Shown here: positions 6,127 to 8,135 of the stretch, piece after piece
Numbering within the stretch: position 1 is the first letter of the stretch
Layout of the letters: each line of letters starts with the position of its first letter
NCBI GenBank assembly: GCA_003161815.1
Contig: PMNN01000228.1
Coordinates: 5,568 to 13,702 of the forward strand
DNA length: 8,135 bases
Reading direction: 5' to 3'
Source of the DNA: Methanobacterium sp.
Lineage (GTDB): Archaea > Methanobacteriota > Methanobacteria > Methanobacteriales > Methanobacteriaceae
The notes under the pieces: generated by a model
What the model saw: the letters and a program-made list of their open reading frames with translations, nothing else
What the model was told of the DNA's origin: nothing
The model's database searches: none
Program-made: the position numbers and the translations under genes

Positions 6127-7059
6127 TTAATAATTACTTATATACATGATTACTGCAAAAGTTATGAATGATAAAACTAGGAATAATATGATAGTCACTT
6201 TTGAAAGCAATAATGCTTGATCTATCTTATCTACATTAAGAGAATTTATGCTTTCACCTAAGGTATAGTAACCTTTTTTTTTTAACTGAATTCCTAATGC
6301 TCCTGCAGCGGCGGCCATAGGATAGCCAGAATTAGGGCTTGGAGTTTTATTAGCGTCTTTCATCATAGTCTGATAAGATCTTCTCCAGTTAAGACCGATG
6401 AATACTGCTGAAAACACAATAAGTAATCCGGTGAGCCGTGCTGGCAAAAAATTAGCCATATCATCCAGACGAGCTGGGAACCACCCTATATTTATGTTTT
6501 CCTTGTTTTTATATCCCACCATAGCATCCAAAGTGTTGACAACTCGATAAGCTACTCCCCCTAATACTCCTAAAAAGAAAGTGTAAAAAAGAGGAGAAAC
6601 CACTGAGTCTGTAATATTCTCGGTGAGAGTTTCTATTGTAGCTGAAATTAATTCCTCTTTAGATAGAATAGTAGAATCTCGACTTACTAAATAGGAAATA
6701 GATAGACGAGCTTGATTAATATCGGTTTTAATGTCTATCTTTACTTTTTGAATAGAGTTTAAAAGCTCTTTAATAGCAAAAGTAGTGAATAATATGATAG
6801 CAGATATTATTATATATATTAACAAGTATGCTTGGGCTGATTGAATAATGAAATATGTGGGAATAATAAATAAAGTTAATAATAGAAAGGTTAAATAAAA
6901 TCCTGATGTTCTACTTTGATATTTTACTAGATGAGGCTTTAAAAAATCGATGATTTTCCCCATATACACTACTGGATGTATAAACGATGGTGGTTCTCCC
7001 CAGACAAGATCTAAAAGTAAAGAAAATATAATGATGAGTAAAAGATCCATGTAAATCAT
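6127..7059 (-). CDS. cbiB: CbiB, adenosylcobinamide-phosphate synthase (integral membrane)
   Basis: Late cobalamin enzyme joining adenosylcobyric acid to an aminopropanol(-phosphate) arm; it acts in the membrane. Counting from ATG 7059 the protein has 310 aa, within the family's usual size. Conserved motifs: LDLVWGEPPSFIHPVVYMGK (16-35), ETLTENITDSVVSPLFY (143-159), YRVVNTLDAMVGYKN (171-185), PARLTG (206-211) and NSGYPMAAAAGALGIQL (243-259). Hydrophobic segments lie near 4-18, 54-73, 78-97, 154-170, 208-223 and 287-307. Start: AGGTGAT (7067-7073) stands 7 nt before ATG 7059; the in-frame GTG at 7071 lies inside that SD and is rejected. It is the first gene of the cbiB-cbiG pair, 396 bp from the next gene upstream, which is divergent. 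Confidence 0.95.
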   Translation of the reverse strand: MIYMDLLLIIIFSLLLDLVWGEPPSFIHPVVYMGKIIDFLKPHLVKYQSRTSGFYLTFLLLTLFIIPTYFIIQSAQAYLLIYIIISAIILFTTFAIKELLNSIQKVKIDIKTDINQARLSISYLVSRDSTILSKEELISATIETLTENITDSVVSPLFYTFFLGVLGGVAYRVVNTLDAMVGYKNKENINIGWFPARLDDMANFLPARLTGLLIVFSAVFIGLNWRRSYQTMMKDANKTPSPNSGYPMAAAAGALGIQLKKKGYYTLGESINSLNVDKIDQALLLSKVTIILFLVLSFITFAVIMYISNY

Positions 7060-7066
7060 TAAATTA

Positions 7067-7073
7067 ATCACCT
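7067..7073 (-). promoter_or_regulatory. Ribosome binding site that decides the cbiB start
   Basis: AGGTGAT on the minus strand with 7 nt to ATG 7059. It contains the upstream in-frame GTG (7071-7069), which therefore should not be the start. Confidence 0.65.
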
Positions 7074-7159
7074 AATAATTTTTCTATTTAATTAGCTTTT
7101 TTATCTACTTTGAACAAATATTAAAACATTTGAGTTCATAAATCTATCTTAAAAAAAAA

Positions 7160-7178
7160 ACTATAAACGGACTATAAA
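7160..7178 (+). promoter_or_regulatory. Paired ACTATAAA boxes
   Basis: ACTATAAA occurs at 7160-7167 and again at 7171-7178, 11 bp apart, with CGG between. On the plus strand each contains a TATAAA core. They are about 280 nt from the 7456 gene, too far for its core promoter, so they could drive a separate transcript or bind a regulator for cbiB. Confidence 0.3.
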
Positions 7179-7443
7179 ATTCAAATAATTTTGCAAAAAT
7201 TTAACACAAATATTAAAATTAACTTTAAACCAAAACAGATTAAAAATCTCAAAACAAGTAAAAATAAGAATCTATGAATCTTTTAATATAAATCAAATCC
7301 GAGAACCCATGTATATTATTTTTTAATCCCAAAGAAAAGATATAGTTAAATTATTAAATTAAGTAAAGTAATTTAAACATGATAACATAGAATTTCAACA
7401 TAGTTAAAAACAAAAATGATAATAAAAAAGGAATTAATTGAAA

Positions 7444-7450
7444 TGGTGAT
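7444..7450 (+). promoter_or_regulatory. Ribosome binding site of the DUF2299-like gene
   Basis: TGGTGAT, 5 nt before ATG 7456. An upstream ATG (7443) overlaps it but reads only six codons before a stop. Confidence 0.6.
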
Positions 7451-7455
7451 TTTAT

Positions 7456-7944
7456 ATGACTAAAGAAATTGAAGACAATGTGCAAAAATGGCTTTCTGAC
7501 GTTGGAGTATTCCGTCAGAAAGTTCCAGATGACAACACAAACTTCCATTTTATGATTAATTATCCTGAAGACAATGTAATGGATGTTATGCAGCCTAAAC
7601 AAAGTTCAGATCTGGTAGTAATTGGATGCGCCACTAATGTGAGTGTAGAACATTTGACTGAAATGAGGAACTTATCCCCCAAAAAAAGAGAAGATTTTAT
7701 ATGGGATTTGAGATTTATGATTAATACTTTAGGAGTAGATTTCCAGTTACAACATCCAGACAATATTCTAGAGAATTTTTTAGTTACAGCTGAGATATTC
7801 GAGGATGGTCTCAGTAAGAATAAATTAATTTCCACTTTAAAAACTGTTTTCCGAGCAAAAATCATGTGTGTATGGAAAATACAACGAAAATTTGGATATT
7901 CAGAGGATGGGAAAAGTAATACTTCTGATAGTATGTATGTATAG
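7456..7944 (+). CDS. DUF2299-like cytosolic protein of unknown function, 162 aa
   Basis: The sequence resembles the archaeal DUF2299 family, a small alpha/beta fold with no known activity; this comes from pattern recognition, so the name is moderately certain. The N-terminal helix (TKEIEDNVQKWLSDVGVF, 2-19) is followed by strands NFHFMINYP (28-36), MDVMQP (42-47) and DLVVIGCATNVS (52-63), then helices around HLTEMRNLSPKKREDFIWDL (66-85), a hydrophobic turn (VDFQLQH, 94-100) and two C-terminal helices to about 146. The last 15 residues are polar and probably disordered. There are no membrane segments, signal peptide or catalytic motif. Start: ATG 7456 with TGGTGAT at the right distance. It is a lone plus-strand gene, divergent from cbiB and followed directly by a T-rich terminator, so it is likely monocistronic. 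Confidence 0.8.
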   Translation: MTKEIEDNVQKWLSDVGVFRQKVPDDNTNFHFMINYPEDNVMDVMQPKQSSDLVVIGCATNVSVEHLTEMRNLSPKKREDFIWDLRFMINTLGVDFQLQHPDNILENFLVTAEIFEDGLSKNKLISTLKTVFRAKIMCVWKIQRKFGYSEDGKSNTSDSMYV

Positions 7945-7952
7945 TAATTATA

Positions 7953-7964
7953 TTTTTATTTTTT
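7953..7964 (+). terminator. T-rich terminator after the DUF2299-like gene
   Basis: TTTTTATTTTTT begins 8 nt after the stop codon, a typical archaeal U-tract terminator. A second candidate lies at 8008-8027: a 6-bp stem AATTAG/CTAATT with a 5-nt loop, running into T5. Confidence 0.6.
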
Positions 7965-8007
7965 ATTGAAAAATATTGTAATATTCTACGTTTTATAAAA
8001 ATTTTGG

Positions 8008-8027
8008 AATTAGTGATGCTAATTTTT
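8008..8027 (+). terminator. Small stem-loop running into T5
   Basis: AATTAG (8008-8013), loop TGATG, CTAATT (8019-8024), with T run 8023-8027. Two G-T wobble pairs can extend the stem. It may be a backup terminator to the T-tracts just downstream of the 7456 gene. Confidence 0.35.
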
Positions 8028-8060
8028 AATAACTAATAGTAAATTGGCAGTGAGACGTGC

Positions 8061-8133
8061 ATTTCAAGTGTAAACTTTTACTCATGATTAATGATCTGTG
8101 ATGGAAAAGATGAATTTCAAGTGTAAATTTTTA
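8061..8133. repeat. Pair of 20-nt direct repeats at the window edge
   Basis: ATTTCAAGTGTAAACTTTTA (8061-8080) recurs at 8114-8133 with a single C-to-T change, period 53 bp. No ORF covers the region. The function is unknown: tandem regulator sites upstream of a gene beyond the edge, or the start of a longer repeat array, are both possible. With only two copies visible it cannot be called CRISPR. Confidence 0.5.
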
Positions 8134-8135
8134 TG

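Larger units (their letters stand above)
7060..7455. other. AT-rich gene-free gap between divergent cbiB and the DUF2299-like gene
   Basis: No ORF with a credible protein and no tRNA or known riboswitch shape was seen in these 396 bp. Contents: the cbiB SD; an A10 run (7151-7160, T10 on the minus strand); two ACTATAAA copies (7160-7167 and 7171-7178) one helical turn apart, which resemble plus-strand TATA boxes; a small GC-richer island (TCCGAGAACCC, 7298-7308); and a T6 tract (7319-7324). Promoters for both flanking genes must lie here, but I cannot fix them. An unannotated small RNA between about 7200 and 7325 is possible but unproven. Confidence 0.5.

Noticed and set aside
7069..7071. GTG as the cbiB start
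   Set aside because: It lies within the AGGTGAT ribosome binding site; ATG 7059 is correctly spaced behind that site.
7060..7200. Cobalamin riboswitch upstream of cbiB
   Set aside because: No GC-rich conserved B12-box-like sequence is visible in this very AT-rich leader, and such riboswitches are not typical of archaeal cobalamin genes.
7354..7865. Minus-strand ORFs at 7354-7602 and 7560-7865
   Set aside because: They are largely antisense to the DUF2299-like gene, which has a good SD and a coherent protein; the minus-strand products look like random hydrophobic translation of AT-rich DNA.
8061..8133. CRISPR array
   Set aside because: Only two 20-nt copies with a 53-bp period and a mismatch; the sequence does not resemble CRISPR repeats I know from methanogens, and no cas gene is present.
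1..8135. tRNA or rRNA genes, insertion sequences
   Set aside because: No GC-rich cloverleaf candidate, TPsiC arm, transposase motif or long terminal inverted repeats were seen on either strand.

Overview
The window looks like a stretch of a methanogenic archaeon, most likely of the order Methanobacteriales (Methanobacterium or a near relative). The support is: a small subunit of the archaeal D-family DNA polymerase, a UPF0147 protein, anaerobic-type cobalamin enzymes, a DUF2299-like protein, AGGTGA-type ribosome binding sites that precede both ATG and TTG starts, AT-rich intergenic DNA, and oligo-T tracts instead of GC-rich hairpins after genes. From memory, the gene order cobJ/cbiH - small exported protein - polB - aldolase - UPF0147 - cbiG - cbiB resembles the MTH1403-MTH1409 region of Methanothermobacter thermautotrophicus. 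I could not check this.

Layout. 1-202 (-): 5' part of a small two-helix membrane protein, cut by the window edge. 331-630 (+): a 99-residue HEAT-repeat protein, divergent from it. 704-1801 (-): CobJ/CbiH corrin-ring methyltransferase with a cysteine-rich C-terminal domain. 1850-2368 (-): a TTG-started, membrane-anchored, probably extracellular protein rich in N-glycosylation sequons. 2513-3994 (+): PolD small subunit. 4031-4642 (+): class II aldolase of the fuculose-phosphate aldolase type, apparently without a normal start codon. 4599-4853 (-): UPF0147 protein whose 3' end overlaps the aldolase 3' end. 5029-6024 (-): CbiG. 6127-7059 (-): CbiB. 7060-7455: a 396-bp AT-rich gene-free gap. 7456-7944 (+): DUF2299-like cytosolic protein, followed by a T-rich terminator. 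7945-8135: non-coding DNA with a pair of 20-nt direct repeats at the edge.

Three genes serve one pathway. CobJ/CbiH makes the ring contraction and C17 methylation, CbiG opens the resulting lactone and releases the two-carbon fragment, and CbiB attaches the aminopropanol arm late in the pathway at the membrane. In methanogens the products feed the corrinoid methyltransferases needed for methanogenesis. They are split into two minus-strand blocks by the plus-strand polB-aldolase pair.

I found no clear new defence or mobile system. The best leads are the missing aldolase start codon, the convergent coding overlap, the cysteine-rich fusion on CobJ, the sequon-dense exported protein, the gap at 7060-7455 and the direct repeats at the right edge.
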